Positions 9,004 through 17,108 of a stretch of DNA of 64,000 bases are shown piece after piece. The notes beneath the pieces are model-generated. The model was not told the origin of the DNA, ran no database searches, and saw only the letters and a list, made by a program, of their open reading frames with translations. The first letter of the stretch is position 1, and each line of letters starts with the position of its first letter. Both the position numbers and the translations under genes were made by a program. Where the stretch lies: assembly GCA_039989855.1 (NCBI GenBank), contig JBDXGZ010000027.1:62001-126000 (forward strand), written 5' to 3'. The stretch is from CALFVT01 sp039989855. Its GTDB lineage: Bacteria; Pseudomonadota; Alphaproteobacteria; Caulobacterales; Maricaulaceae.

Positions 9004-9169
9004 GGCGCACACCTTTATTCTAAATCTCAAGAAGAGCGCGAGATAGAGGGTGGAGCGCCTAAGGTCAAGCGCTTTATGCGCGAGTCGATAGCTTTTGGGA
9101 CGATAGGCGTTAAGATTCATCAGAAACAGATACTAAAATAATAGCCTCCATAAAATTCTTATTGCTTTT

Positions 9170-9184
9170 CGATAATAATTATCG
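9170..9184. promoter_or_regulatory. 15-bp perfect palindrome upstream of the DUF2807 gene
   Basis: CGATAATAATTATCG reads as a 7-1-7 perfect palindrome, and a further CGATAA half-site follows at 9190-9195. The ribosome site AGGAG of the DUF2807 gene lies 16 bases beyond the palindrome. The position and symmetry suit an operator for a dimeric repressor close to the transcription start. The regulator is not identified and no regulatory gene is adjacent. Confidence 0.4.
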
Positions 9185-9210
9185 TAAAACGATAAGTACA
9201 GGAGATGCAA

Positions 9211-9855
9211 ATGAGAACATTATATATATTAACATCGGCGGCCATTCTGGCCTGTAGCGCGACAATCGCCACGGCGGACGACACATCGTCAAAGACTTAT
9301 AGTCTGGACGGCTTTACAGGCGTAAAAGCCTCAGCTGGAATCAGTGTCACCTTTCAACAAGCGCAAGATTACAGTGTCGTCGCGACCTTCAAGGATGCCG
9401 ACGAAAGAGACGTTAAAATCCGCATGGAGGGGGATGTCTTAAAGATCAGCTATAGAAACGGCGTTGGAGAGAATAAAAGACGGCGTAGAGTAGAGGTCGC
9501 CGTGACAGGCCCAAAACTCGAACTTGCCCGCGCAACATCTGGCGCGGCCTTACAGGCCGACAATCTTACCGTCGGCGATATTAAGCTCAAATCCGATAGT
9601 GGCGGTAGTCTAAGTATATCTGGAACCTGTAACGCCGCCGCAGGCAAGGTTAGTTCTGGCGGTTCCGTCAATGCCAAAGGCTTAAAATGTAAATTCGTTG
9701 AAGCCAAAGCCAGTAGCGGCGGGAGCTTCAGCGGCCATGCCTCTGATTACGGTAAAGGACATGCAAGCTCTGGTGGGGCTATTGCCATTTACGGTGAGCC
9801 AAGCACGCAAAAGAAAAACAAGTCTTGGAGCGGAGGGGCCGTCTCCTTTCCTTAA
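9211..9855 (+). CDS. Exported DUF2807 (GIN-domain) protein
   Basis: A 214-residue exported protein with a signal peptide (MRTLYILTSAAILACSATIATA) and a DUF2807 domain. The domain begins SLDGFTGVKASAGISVTF and continues with repeats of short beta strands, such as GGSLSISG, SSGGSVNAKG and SSGGSFSGHAS. Together these suggest a right-handed beta-helix like the putative auto-transporter adhesin head. Its biochemical role is unknown. ATG 9211 is preferred over ATG 9205 because the AGGAG at 9200-9204 would abut the earlier codon. A second DUF2807 protein is encoded in the psp cluster at 13635-14633, which hints that both belong to the envelope response. Confidence 0.85.
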   Translation: MRTLYILTSAAILACSATIATADDTSSKTYSLDGFTGVKASAGISVTFQQAQDYSVVATFKDADERDVKIRMEGDVLKISYRNGVGENKRRRRVEVAVTGPKLELARATSGAALQADNLTVGDIKLKSDSGGSLSISGTCNAAAGKVSSGGSVNAKGLKCKFVEAKASSGGSFSGHASDYGKGHASSGGAIAIYGEPSTQKKNKSWSGGAVSFP

Positions 9856-9937
9856 CGCCAGATTAACCACAATGAAATTTCAGTCAGAGCCGCATATCGC
9901 ACTAGCGAAAGTGGGGCGGGTTTGGTAGTCACCTTGT

Positions 9938-11230
9938 ATGTTGACAAAAATAATCTTACCCGCCCTCTTCTGCTCAAGCGTTTCTCTAAGCGCTTGCGCC
10001 GCGCCTGCGGAGGTTCCAACCGCACCTGAAATTCCTGCCGCACAGGCTAGTACGCAAATCGTCTCGTCACAAGCCGCGACGGCCGCACCCGAACTCAGCC
10101 AAGCCCAACGCTATGCTGTGTGGAAAAAACAATTCATTCAAGAGGCCACATCCAAAGGCTATGATAAAGCGCAAGTCCGCGCCATCATTAATCCTGCGAA
10201 AATCAATGAACGGGCTCTTGATCGTGATAGTAATCAACCCGAATTTTCACGCCCGATTTGGGTTTACGTAGACGGAGCCGTTTCCGCTGACCGCCTTAAC
10301 CGTGGCAAATCCGCCCTCGCAGATCACGCCGCTGATTTTAACGCCGTCACCGCGCGCTACCCCGTTGACCGTAATATCCTCACCGCCATTTGGGGACTTG
10401 AGACTAGTTATGGCCGTATCCTTGGCAATCATAATATCGTCGATGCGCTATCGACCTTTGCCTTTGAAGGCCGCCGCCAAAAATTTGGCACAGAGCAGCT
10501 TTACGCCGTCCTCGATATGCTCCGCGCAGGAGATATTCGCGCCGATCAATTAACTGGATCTTGGGCCGGTGCGATGGGCATGACACAATTCATCCCCGCG
10601 ACCTTCCGCGACTACGCGGTTGATCTGGACGGGGACGGCAATAAGAACCTATGGGAAAGCGAACAAGACGCACTCGGTAGTGCGGCCCATTATCTCGCCC
10701 GTCATGGCTGGCGTAAAACCGAGCCTGTCATCACCGAAATCCGCCTCCCCGCCGCGTTTGATTATAGCCTATCGGACGGGCTGAAAAAAACCATCGCAGA
10801 GTGGGAAGCCTTCGGAGTCAATTCTCTGGATGGCCGCGCATGGTCGCAGGACGCCAAAGCGCTCGAAGCGAGGCTTCTCGTCCCCGCAGGTCATAAGGGG
10901 CCAAAGCTGTTAGCCTTTAAAAACTTTGACGTAATCATGAAATATAACCGCTCGACGAGTTACGCTCTCGGCATATCCTCTCTTGCCAGTAGTTTCCAAG
11001 GACAGCCATTATTGCGCACCCCGTGGCCGCGCAATGATAAGCCAATATCTTTCACCAACAAAAAAGACATGCAGAAAAAGCTCACCGCTTTGGGCTATGA
11101 TACCCAGGGCGTTGACGGTCAAATTGGCCCCAATAGTCGCCGCGCCATTCGCGCATGGCAAGCGGCGCGCGGCCTTCCTGCGGACGGCTATATGGAACAA
11201 ACGCTCTTCAAAAAACTCATGGCTGAGTAA
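9938..11230 (+). CDS. Lipoprotein lytic murein transglycosylase, MltB type, with peptidoglycan-binding domain
   Basis: The 430-residue lipoprotein (lipobox LSAC, Cys20) has an SLT_2/MltB domain at about 55-345. The catalytic Glu155 sits in AIWGLETSYGR, followed by GNHNIVDALSTFAFEGRR and a WAGAMGMTQFIPATF block. A PGBD_1 peptidoglycan-binding domain lies at about 365-428 (LGYDTQGVDGQIGPNSRRAIRAWQ). Such enzymes cleave glycan strands, leaving 1,6-anhydro-MurNAc ends, and here would act from the outer membrane inner leaflet. The mnmC gene begins 12 bases downstream in the same direction and may be co-transcribed. Confidence 0.93.
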   Translation: MLTKIILPALFCSSVSLSACAAPAEVPTAPEIPAAQASTQIVSSQAATAAPELSQAQRYAVWKKQFIQEATSKGYDKAQVRAIINPAKINERALDRDSNQPEFSRPIWVYVDGAVSADRLNRGKSALADHAADFNAVTARYPVDRNILTAIWGLETSYGRILGNHNIVDALSTFAFEGRRQKFGTEQLYAVLDMLRAGDIRADQLTGSWAGAMGMTQFIPATFRDYAVDLDGDGNKNLWESEQDALGSAAHYLARHGWRKTEPVITEIRLPAAFDYSLSDGLKKTIAEWEAFGVNSLDGRAWSQDAKALEARLLVPAGHKGPKLLAFKNFDVIMKYNRSTSYALGISSLASSFQGQPLLRTPWPRNDKPISFTNKKDMQKKLTALGYDTQGVDGQIGPNSRRAIRAWQAARGLPADGYMEQTLFKKLMAE

Positions 11231-11242
11231 GGCGGCCTCGCC

Positions 11243-12976
11243 GTGCCGCCCCCTCTCCCGCTGACGGCTGCGCCGACACCTGATCTTGATTGGTCGCGGC
11301 AGGACACGCCCGTCGCAACAGGGTTTGATGATATTTATTTCTCCACCGACGGCGGGATTGAGGAAACGCAAACCGTCTTCCTAAAAGGCTGCGATCTGCC
11401 GACGCGGTGGGAGAACGGAGAAGACCATACCATTGGGGAATTGGGCTTTGGCTCTGGGCTTAATCTCCTCGTAGCTTGGCAAGCGTTTGAAGCCATCTTA
11501 AAAGCAGATCAACACCTAGATTTTATCTCCATAGAGAAGTTCCCCTTCACGACGGATATGCTGCGCCGCGCCTTGTCCCATTGGCCCGACCTCAAGCCGT
11601 TTTCAGATCGTCTGATTACATTATGGCCTGGCCCCGTGAAAGGCGTCCACCGCCTCAACCTCTCCCCGCAGGTCAGTCTCACGCTTTATATTGACGATGT
11701 TGGCCCCGCCCTCGACCAGATGAGTCAGCCTGTTGATAGTTGGTTTCTCGACGGCTTTAGCCCGGCGAAAAACCCTGCCATGTGGTCGCCTGAGATTATG
11801 CAAAAACTCGCGCGTCTGTCCCATAGCGAAACCCGTCTTGCGACTTTCACGGTCGCAGGGGACGTGCGCCGCGCCTTAACCGAGGCCCGTTTCGACGTTG
11901 AAAAGGTCGAAGGCTTTGGCCGCAAACGTCACCGCCTTGAAGCGCGCTTTCCAAACGGGCCGAGCAAGCCTAACCCTACCCGTCTAACCCCGCTAATTAT
12001 TGGCGGCGGTATTGGCGGAGCGAGCTTGGTCAAAGCTTTTGCCGCGAGGGGACACAACGCAAAACTCATCCACGATGACCCGCAGATGCAGCGCGCGGCA
12101 AGCGGCAATCCCGCTGCCATGATTAAACCTCGTCTTGATTTGCAAGACCGGCCCGAGAGCCGCTTTTTCCTCGCGGCCTATCTTCACGCACTCAGAGCTT
12201 ATGAAGACGGCGGCAAGATATTGTCTCGTGGTATTCTTCAATTTGCTAAAGACGAAAAAGAACAGGCGCGGTTTGAGAAAATCCTCTCCCAAGCGCCCCT
12301 CCCCACTGATCACATGCAAGCGCATGCGAAAGGCTTAAACTTCCCCAAAGCCCTCGTCATTGACCCTGTTAAGACGGTCACCGCATGGCGAGAGCCTGCC
12401 GAAACCATGACCGCGCAAGTGACCAAACTCACGCAAATAGACGGGATGTGGCACGCGCTCGGGGCTGATGGTCAAAGTCTTGATCAATCAAAGCTGATGA
12501 TTGTCGCAAGCGGTGCAGGCGTGAAAACAATTGAGCTTGAAGATCAAGGCACGCTTGCGGACATTCTCGCCTTGCGGTTTTCGCGCGGGCAACTCACATG
12601 GGCCAACGGCCCGCTTGAGCAGGCCACCGCTTACGGCGGTTACGCGGTCAATATAGACGGCGACATCTTATTAGGCGCAACTCATGACCGTTTAGACGGG
12701 CGCGACCCTTATGCCCTAAGAAATGAAGACGACGCGCACAATCTGACAATGGCGAAAGCTTTTTTGGGGGACGGGTTTAAATTATCTGAGCGCAAAGGCC
12801 GCGCCAGTCTTCGCGTGACAACCGCCAATACTTTGCCGAAAGTGGTTGAAGTAGCCCCGCGCCTTTGGGTGATGACAGGGCTTGGCTCTCGCGGCTTTGT
12901 CTTCGCGCCTCTACGGGCCGAGCAGATTGCGGCGCATTTATGTGGGCAACCCGTGGCGGTCGCGCAAGAGGTTTAA
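11243..12976 (+). CDS. mnmC: Bifunctional tRNA mnm5s2U34 modification enzyme MnmC (MnmD methyltransferase plus FAD oxidoreductase)
   Basis: The 577-residue protein is a fusion typical of MnmC. The N-terminal MnmD part (about 1-240) has a SAM-binding ELGFGSGLN motif and the WFLDGFSPAKNPAMW active-site segment. The C-terminal part begins with a Rossmann IIGGGIGGASL FAD-binding motif, and HDD follows the second strand. The FAD domain removes carboxymethyl from cmnm5s2U34 and the methyltransferase then adds a methyl group, giving mnm5s2U in the tRNA wobble position. The start is a GTG 12 bases after the transglycosylase stop; no ATG lies near the family N-terminus. Confidence 0.95.
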   Translation: MPPPLPLTAAPTPDLDWSRQDTPVATGFDDIYFSTDGGIEETQTVFLKGCDLPTRWENGEDHTIGELGFGSGLNLLVAWQAFEAILKADQHLDFISIEKFPFTTDMLRRALSHWPDLKPFSDRLITLWPGPVKGVHRLNLSPQVSLTLYIDDVGPALDQMSQPVDSWFLDGFSPAKNPAMWSPEIMQKLARLSHSETRLATFTVAGDVRRALTEARFDVEKVEGFGRKRHRLEARFPNGPSKPNPTRLTPLIIGGGIGGASLVKAFAARGHNAKLIHDDPQMQRAASGNPAAMIKPRLDLQDRPESRFFLAAYLHALRAYEDGGKILSRGILQFAKDEKEQARFEKILSQAPLPTDHMQAHAKGLNFPKALVIDPVKTVTAWREPAETMTAQVTKLTQIDGMWHALGADGQSLDQSKLMIVASGAGVKTIELEDQGTLADILALRFSRGQLTWANGPLEQATAYGGYAVNIDGDILLGATHDRLDGRDPYALRNEDDAHNLTMAKAFLGDGFKLSERKGRASLRVTTANTLPKVVEVAPRLWVMTGLGSRGFVFAPLRAEQIAAHLCGQPVAVAQEV

Positions 12977-13060
12977 ACAAGGCTTTCTCAAGCAGGTAGA
13001 TTTAAGCCTACTCATAGAAATCCTATTGAATTTTTATATTAACGCCCTAATCTTTTCCTT

Positions 13061-13501
13061 ATGGTTGAGACCATTCAATATATCCACCTTGCACCCGAGA
13101 CTTCGCCTTCGGCTACCATATCGGAGCGACCATTTTCTGCTGTAATTGCGACCACCGTAGAAATTACGTCAGACTGGCGGCATTTAGTCAGTGAGTGGTT
13201 AATTAAGGAAGGCTGCCGTTGCACAATGGCGTGGGGCAAAGATGGCACTCTTTGGGATGATAGTGTTGATATTGCACATCTTGAAGCTTTTGACTGGGGA
13301 GATATACCTGACAATAAAATGATCATGACAACGTGGCATGACGATGAAACATTGAGTGACGTACTTTGGTCTGCAAAACATTCAATTTTTCACCCACCAG
13401 AGTCAGTCATCAACCACCTGATCATTCTAGACATATCAAATGAGCCAAGAGAAAATTATCTAATAGATTTATTTAATACGGCTTGCGAAGATGATGACTA
13501 A
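13061..13501 (+). CDS. Small acidic protein of unknown function (DUF7684-like)
   Basis: The 146-residue acidic protein has neither signal peptide nor membrane segment. Its central part reads C-x-x-x-WGKDGTLWDDSVDIAHLEAFDWGDIPDNK, then MTTWHDDETLSDVLWSAKH. This resembles a family of small hypothetical proteins that I recall as DUF7684, but I am not certain of the name. Local composition is more AT-rich than in mnmC, and there is no clear ribosome site before the ATG, so its start is less secure than its reading frame. It converges with the psp operon terminator. Confidence 0.6.
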   Translation: MVETIQYIHLAPETSPSATISERPFSAVIATTVEITSDWRHLVSEWLIKEGCRCTMAWGKDGTLWDDSVDIAHLEAFDWGDIPDNKMIMTTWHDDETLSDVLWSAKHSIFHPPESVINHLIILDISNEPRENYLIDLFNTACEDDD

Positions 13502-13519
13502 AGAAAATTACAAAAATAA

Positions 13520-13563
13520 GGCGCAAGTTTAGACGAGAGAGACGTCGAGTCCAAACCTGCGCC
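13520..13563 (-). terminator. Intrinsic terminator of the psp operon
   Basis: A 15-base stem (13520-13534 with 13549-13563) holds fully on the left-running strand, using two G-U pairs. Read in that direction it is followed by a T-rich run (CTTATTTTTGTAATTTTC). It lies 72 bases beyond the last psp-cluster gene. A second, weaker GCTAAC/GTTAGC stem lies just upstream at about 13570-13602. Confidence 0.65.
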
Positions 13564-13634
13564 GATAAACGCTAACCCCTGCCTATTAGGACAAAAGTTA
13601 GCGAATGGGGGTGTTTTAAAATAAAAAGTGGAGC

Positions 13635-14633
13635 CTAGTCCCGCTCATAGCGGACACCGTCAACCTTGACCGAGCCTGATCCATTGGCCGAGGCTGTAAC
13701 CTCAGCGCGCGCCGTTTTGACGTAAATATCAGAACTCCCATTAGACCGAGCGAAAACATTATCCGACCGTCCGCCGTAATCCACTCCGCCAGACCCGTTG
13801 GTCTTAATAGATAAGTCGACAACATCACCTGCGTCGATTTCAACATCACCCGAACCGTTCACACTGATATAGGCCTTATCGCCTCGAAGCTCATCTATGG
13901 ATAGATCACCTGACCCTTGGCTTCGATACTCAAAATTACCAACAAGGTCATCGATTTCAATATCGCCTGACCCTTTAGATGAGATGAGCGCCGTCCCATT
14001 AATCGTCTCAACATCAACATCCCCTGATCCGTTAACCGATAGGGTAAAATCGCCAACTTGTTCGAGGCTAAGATCACCCGACCCACGAATAGTAACATCC
14101 GCGTAACCGACTGTATCCGCCTGAAGATCAGCACTACCTAAAATCTCAAGTTTTAACTGACGTTCTACCGACCCAAGAACCATATCTGCACAATAATTGA
14201 GTGTAATATCAGCCGCGCCTAAGTCCGCAATATCACCGTAAATAACACTGTCTGATAGTTTAAGGTTTGCATTATCAGGTAAGGTGACTTTCAAGTGGGG
14301 ATATTCATCAAGGTTTTTATAGCCGCCGCTTCGGCCTAGCCAACTCCAAGAGCCAAATGATAATTCGACGCGGCTGTTATTGGCACGGCAACTTGTGACA
14401 TTGATCTCTTCATCGCCGTCAATGCGCCAAACATTCCCTTGCTCGGAAAGCGTATTCGCATCAGCGCCTTTGATAGACACCTCATCGCCATTTGTGATGG
14501 TCAGTCGGCCAATGAAATTTTCAATTTCGAATGTAACCGTTTCTTGTGCAAAGGCCGTAGTCGATAGGCTAGAAAAGCTGACTAGAGTTAAGCCTGCAAT
14601 TAGGCTCGTTTTGAAAGGGTATGTATAAGTCAT
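13635..14633 (-). CDS. Exported DUF2807-like protein at the end of the psp operon
   Basis: The 332-residue product has a signal peptide ending near AFA. After it come a beta-rich region and then about eight repeats of the type GSGDVEI / GSGDLSI at roughly 20-residue spacing. This is the pattern of a DUF2807 beta-helix. DUF2807 proteins sit beside PspC-domain genes in several phyla, and some are fused to PspC. A role in sensing or protecting the envelope is therefore plausible but unproven. ATG 14633 follows a GAGAG ribosome site; a start 10 codons earlier would spoil the signal peptide. It is the last gene of the psp operon. Confidence 0.85.
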   Translation of the reverse strand: MTYTYPFKTSLIAGLTLVSFSSLSTTAFAQETVTFEIENFIGRLTITNGDEVSIKGADANTLSEQGNVWRIDGDEEINVTSCRANNSRVELSFGSWSWLGRSGGYKNLDEYPHLKVTLPDNANLKLSDSVIYGDIADLGAADITLNYCADMVLGSVERQLKLEILGSADLQADTVGYADVTIRGSGDLSLEQVGDFTLSVNGSGDVDVETINGTALISSKGSGDIEIDDLVGNFEYRSQGSGDLSIDELRGDKAYISVNGSGDVEIDAGDVVDLSIKTNGSGGVDYGGRSDNVFARSNGSSDIYVKTARAEVTASANGSGSVKVDGVRYERD

Positions 14634-14670
14634 AAGGGTCTCTCTTATTTTATAAGCCGTCATTAATTAT

Positions 14671-14889
14671 CTAAAGGCGAATATTAAGGCGTTTGCCGTC
14701 GTCCGTTTTTAGAGATAGGCAAAAGCCCATTCTGTCTGTCAGGCTGGCGTCAAATCCATTTTCACCGCCAAACTCTAAGATGAAAAATCCTGCCGTGAGT
14801 TCCGCGCTTTTTGGGGCCAAATCGGCTTTTGCCGCGCCCGTTCCAATGACGCCTGTACTAATTAGGGCTATAAGTCCTGTCTTGATCAT
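14671..14889 (-). CDS. Small exported protein of the psp operon
   Basis: A 72-residue product. The first 21 residues (MIKTGLIALISTGVIGTGAAKA) form a signal peptide, leaving a mature peptide of about 50 residues with the segments AELTAGFFILEFGGENGFDASLTDR and FCLSLKTDDGKRL. I do not recognise it. The ATG at 14889 has GGAG seven bases upstream; an ATG at 14901 is also in frame. It lies between pspC and the DUF2807 gene with short gaps on both sides, so it is presumably expressed under envelope stress. Confidence 0.65.
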   Translation of the reverse strand: MIKTGLIALISTGVIGTGAAKADLAPKSAELTAGFFILEFGGENGFDASLTDRMGFCLSLKTDDGKRLNIRL

Positions 14890-15057
14890 TTTACTCTCCA
14901 TGTCTCGTCTCTTAGGTGCCTATGATTAGGCAAGGCTCCGCCGGTTGGCTTACTTTGAAGCCATTGAAAGCGGGATTAGGGGAAGTGGGTCGGCTTGGAA
15001 GGAATTCCCGACCCACAAAGTCTTTAGTCTGGGGTTTTGTGAAGGTTAGCTTATTTA

Positions 15058-15540
15058 CTAACCTTCAAGGTCGCGAAAATCGCGGCGTAGCTTCCACTCT
15101 TTTGAAGTGATAGAGCGCTCTAAATCTTGGAGGCGTGTCTCGAGAGAGCGAAACTTTGATTTCACATCTTTAAAGCTCGAGGTCACAACAATTGGCGTTT
15201 CAGGATTGTCTTTATATTGACGTTTTGCTTTACGCGCTTCGCGGTATTCACGGCGATAAGGCGCGCGTTTGTCACTTGGGATAAAAATCCAAAGACCGAA
15301 ATAAACCCACAAACTATTGCCAGCAGTCATGAAGAGGCTAATCACGGCGGCGATACGAACAATCGTATGATCAAGACCGAAATAATCTCCTACGCCTGAA
15401 CAGACACCACCAATTTGACCGTCTATTTTATTGCGGCGAAGCTTCTTATGCGGCTCTGAATATTTATAGCCATCATCACTCCCGTCCCAATATGCGTCTT
15501 TAATTCCACGCTCATATTTATTCTTATATCGTTTTGTCAT
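15058..15540 (-). CDS. pspC: PspC-domain membrane protein
   Basis: The 160-residue protein has a charged N-terminus and then a PspC domain at about 34-92 (DGQIGGVCSGVGDYFGLDHTIVRIAAV, continuing into one or two membrane helices). A long, highly charged C-terminal helix (KSKFRSLETRLQDLERSI) should form a coiled coil. In enterobacteria PspC, with PspB, senses inner-membrane damage and draws PspA from its regulator. The ATG at 15540 lies inside the end of pspB (17-base overlap) and has a GGAGAG ribosome site within pspB. This implies coupled translation. Confidence 0.9.
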   Translation of the reverse strand: MTKRYKNKYERGIKDAYWDGSDDGYKYSEPHKKLRRNKIDGQIGGVCSGVGDYFGLDHTIVRIAAVISLFMTAGNSLWVYFGLWIFIPSDKRAPYRREYREARKAKRQYKDNPETPIVVTSSFKDVKSKFRSLETRLQDLERSITSKEWKLRRDFRDLEG

Positions 15541-15772
15541 GACTTCTCTCTCTCCATTCTGGAACCTCGTCATCCAGGATTCGTTCTAATACATTCACGC
15601 GTTGGTCTAGAATGTCCGCAACGCGTGACATCTGCTCCAGCTCCGCAACTTGACCTTCGGTCATTTGCCCCATCATGCGCTCCTTATGTTTATGGTGCAT
15701 TCCAAGGGCCCCCAATCCAAGACCACCACTAATGGCAATAATTGGGATCATAAGGGCTATTATGTCTTCCAT
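15524..15772 (-). CDS. pspB: PspB-like membrane protein
   Basis: The 82-residue protein has one N-terminal membrane helix (IALMIPIIAISGGLGLGALG). A short His/Lys stretch and a helix with heptads (VAELEQMSRVADILDQRVNVLERIL) follow, which is the arrangement of PspB. PspB partners PspC to sense loss of membrane integrity. It starts 57 bases after pspA and its end overlaps pspC. It ends with the DDEVPEWRER segment, slightly longer than E. coli PspB. Confidence 0.88.
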   Translation of the reverse strand: MEDIIALMIPIIAISGGLGLGALGMHHKHKERMMGQMTEGQVAELEQMSRVADILDQRVNVLERILDDEVPEWRERSHDKTI

Positions 15773-15829
15773 GATATGTCTCTCTCTCGTTCATGGCGGG
15801 GTAAGATCACTCACCCCTATTACATTGGG

Positions 15830-16510
15830 TTACTTAGACGCTTTTTTCGTTGGCTTGCCAATCGAGGCTTTAAGGGCTGCAAGTTCTTCTTCGACCGCGT
15901 CATCGGCTTCAAGTTGAGCAAATTGGCTCTCGAGGCTTTCGCCGCTGCCGAGATCAAAAGCTTCAACATGAGCTTCCAGCTCATCGACTTTGCGTTCCAT
16001 CCGCTCATAGCGAGCGAGGGCATCTTCGACCTTATTGTCGTTCATCACAGTGCGCATCTTGATTTGACCTTTGGCCACACCTGCGCGCATCATCAACGCT
16101 TTATGTTTCGCCTTGGCTTCATCAAGTTTGGTTTGAAGCTTAGATAAATCACCGTCGGCCTTGGCCACAGCGTCATCAAGGATTGACATTTCGCGCTCAA
16201 CCACATCGGCCATTTGCTCGGCTTGCTGCTTGGCTTGAAGCGCGCCGCGGGCCAGATCTTCACGGTCCTTATTTAAAGCCAGTTCCGCTTTGGAGGCCCA
16301 CTCACTCGCTTTCACCTTGTAAGCTTCGACCTTGCGGCTTAACTCTTTGCGTTCCGCGATATTACGCGCCGCATCCGTGCGAACCTCTACGAGTGTATCT
16401 TCCATTTCCTGAATGATCAGGCGGGCGATCTTCTCGGGGTTTTCCGCCTTGTCAATCATGGCGTTTAAGTTCGAGTTGATAATGTCACCCATGCGAGAAA
16501 AAATTCCCAT
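15830..16510 (-). CDS. pspA: Phage shock protein A
   Basis: The 226-residue protein is PspA/Vipp1 family over its whole length. It has an amphipathic start (MGIFSRMGDIINSNLNAMIDKAE), the PEKIARLIIQEMEDTLVEVR segment and continuous coiled-coil helices. The C-terminal part ends in ALKASIGKPTKKASK. PspA assembles into scaffolds on damaged inner membrane. In E. coli it also binds and inhibits the AAA+ domain of PspF through its N-terminal helices. A strong AAGGAG ribosome site precedes the ATG. It is the third gene of the left-running operon, behind two very short genes. Confidence 0.95.
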   Translation of the reverse strand: MGIFSRMGDIINSNLNAMIDKAENPEKIARLIIQEMEDTLVEVRTDAARNIAERKELSRKVEAYKVKASEWASKAELALNKDREDLARGALQAKQQAEQMADVVEREMSILDDAVAKADGDLSKLQTKLDEAKAKHKALMMRAGVAKGQIKMRTVMNDNKVEDALARYERMERKVDELEAHVEAFDLGSGESLESQFAQLEADDAVEEELAALKASIGKPTKKASK

Positions 16511-16531
16511 GATGTGTCTCCTTTAGTTAAC

Positions 16532-16705
16532 TTAAAATATTTTGCTGAGGATGAAACCGGCGGCGAAAAAACCCCACACTTCCATCTCTCGAGTTGATAG
16601 GTAGCGAAGGAAGCGTAAGCCTTTGGCTTTCCACGCTTCGTTGCGCTCCACGCGGGACGTCCGCTCATCAAAGTGGTGTCCCATATCATCATCATAACGG
16701 TTCAT
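16532..16705 (-). CDS. 57-residue protein directly upstream of pspA
   Basis: An ATG at 16705 with an AAGGGG ribosome site opens a 57-codon frame ending in TAA at 16532, 22 bases before pspA. The product begins MNRYDDDMGHHFDERTS, then a basic amphipathic stretch (ERNEAWKAKGLRFLRYL), and ends in a short hydrophobic segment (WGFFAAGFILSKIF) that could insert in or lie on the membrane. The coding evidence is position, ribosome site and tight packing, not homology. A role in the Psp response would be inference. Confidence 0.6.
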   Translation of the reverse strand: MNRYDDDMGHHFDERTSRVERNEAWKAKGLRFLRYLSTREMEVWGFFAAGFILSKIF

Positions 16706-16722
16706 GTCGCGCGCCCCTTATC

Positions 16723-16881
16723 TTAGACACCAAATCCGGCGATACGGCATCCAGCACTACGGTATGTCATAGCCCGTGAGTGGCGGCGGCTGCGTAGCTT
16801 ACGAACAGCATCTGAGGCGACTGTGGCGTCAGCGGCTGGAGCTACGTTTGAATTCTCAATGTCAAAAGTTCTATATGTCAT
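16723..16881 (-). CDS. 52-residue protein, first gene of the psp operon
   Basis: The frame opens at ATG 16881 behind a strong AAAGGAGAG ribosome site and ends at 16723, 17 bases before the next short gene. The product starts MTYRTFDIENSNVAPAADATVAS and ends in a basic region (VRKLRSRRHSRAMTYRSAG) with one Cys. No membrane segment is seen and I do not recognise it. It is the first gene behind the psp promoter region (16882-17108), so it should be the most strongly induced if the operon is regulated there. Confidence 0.6.
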   Translation of the reverse strand: MTYRTFDIENSNVAPAADATVASDAVRKLRSRRHSRAMTYRSAGCRIAGFGV

Positions 16882-17108
16882 TCGGTCTCTCCTTTATGTT
16901 GCCGGGCCTTTAGTCTCTCTCATCGCGACCTCTTGTCGACCCGGCTATGAGCTTAAATTGACGGGTCCCAGCCCTTTTGTCACCAAGTTTTAAATTATTG
17001 ATTTTATTATATTTTTTGTATTTTTAACCCTGACGCTAAATTTTATATAGCTTTTTTAGCTAATGTTTAGTATATTTTACTATATTAAATTAGCAAAATG
17101 AACTAAAT

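Noticed and set aside
16882..17108. Sigma-54 promoter for the psp operon
   Set aside because: I looked for GG-N10-GC with TGGCAC/TTGCA context on both strands and saw no convincing match in this AT-rich gap.
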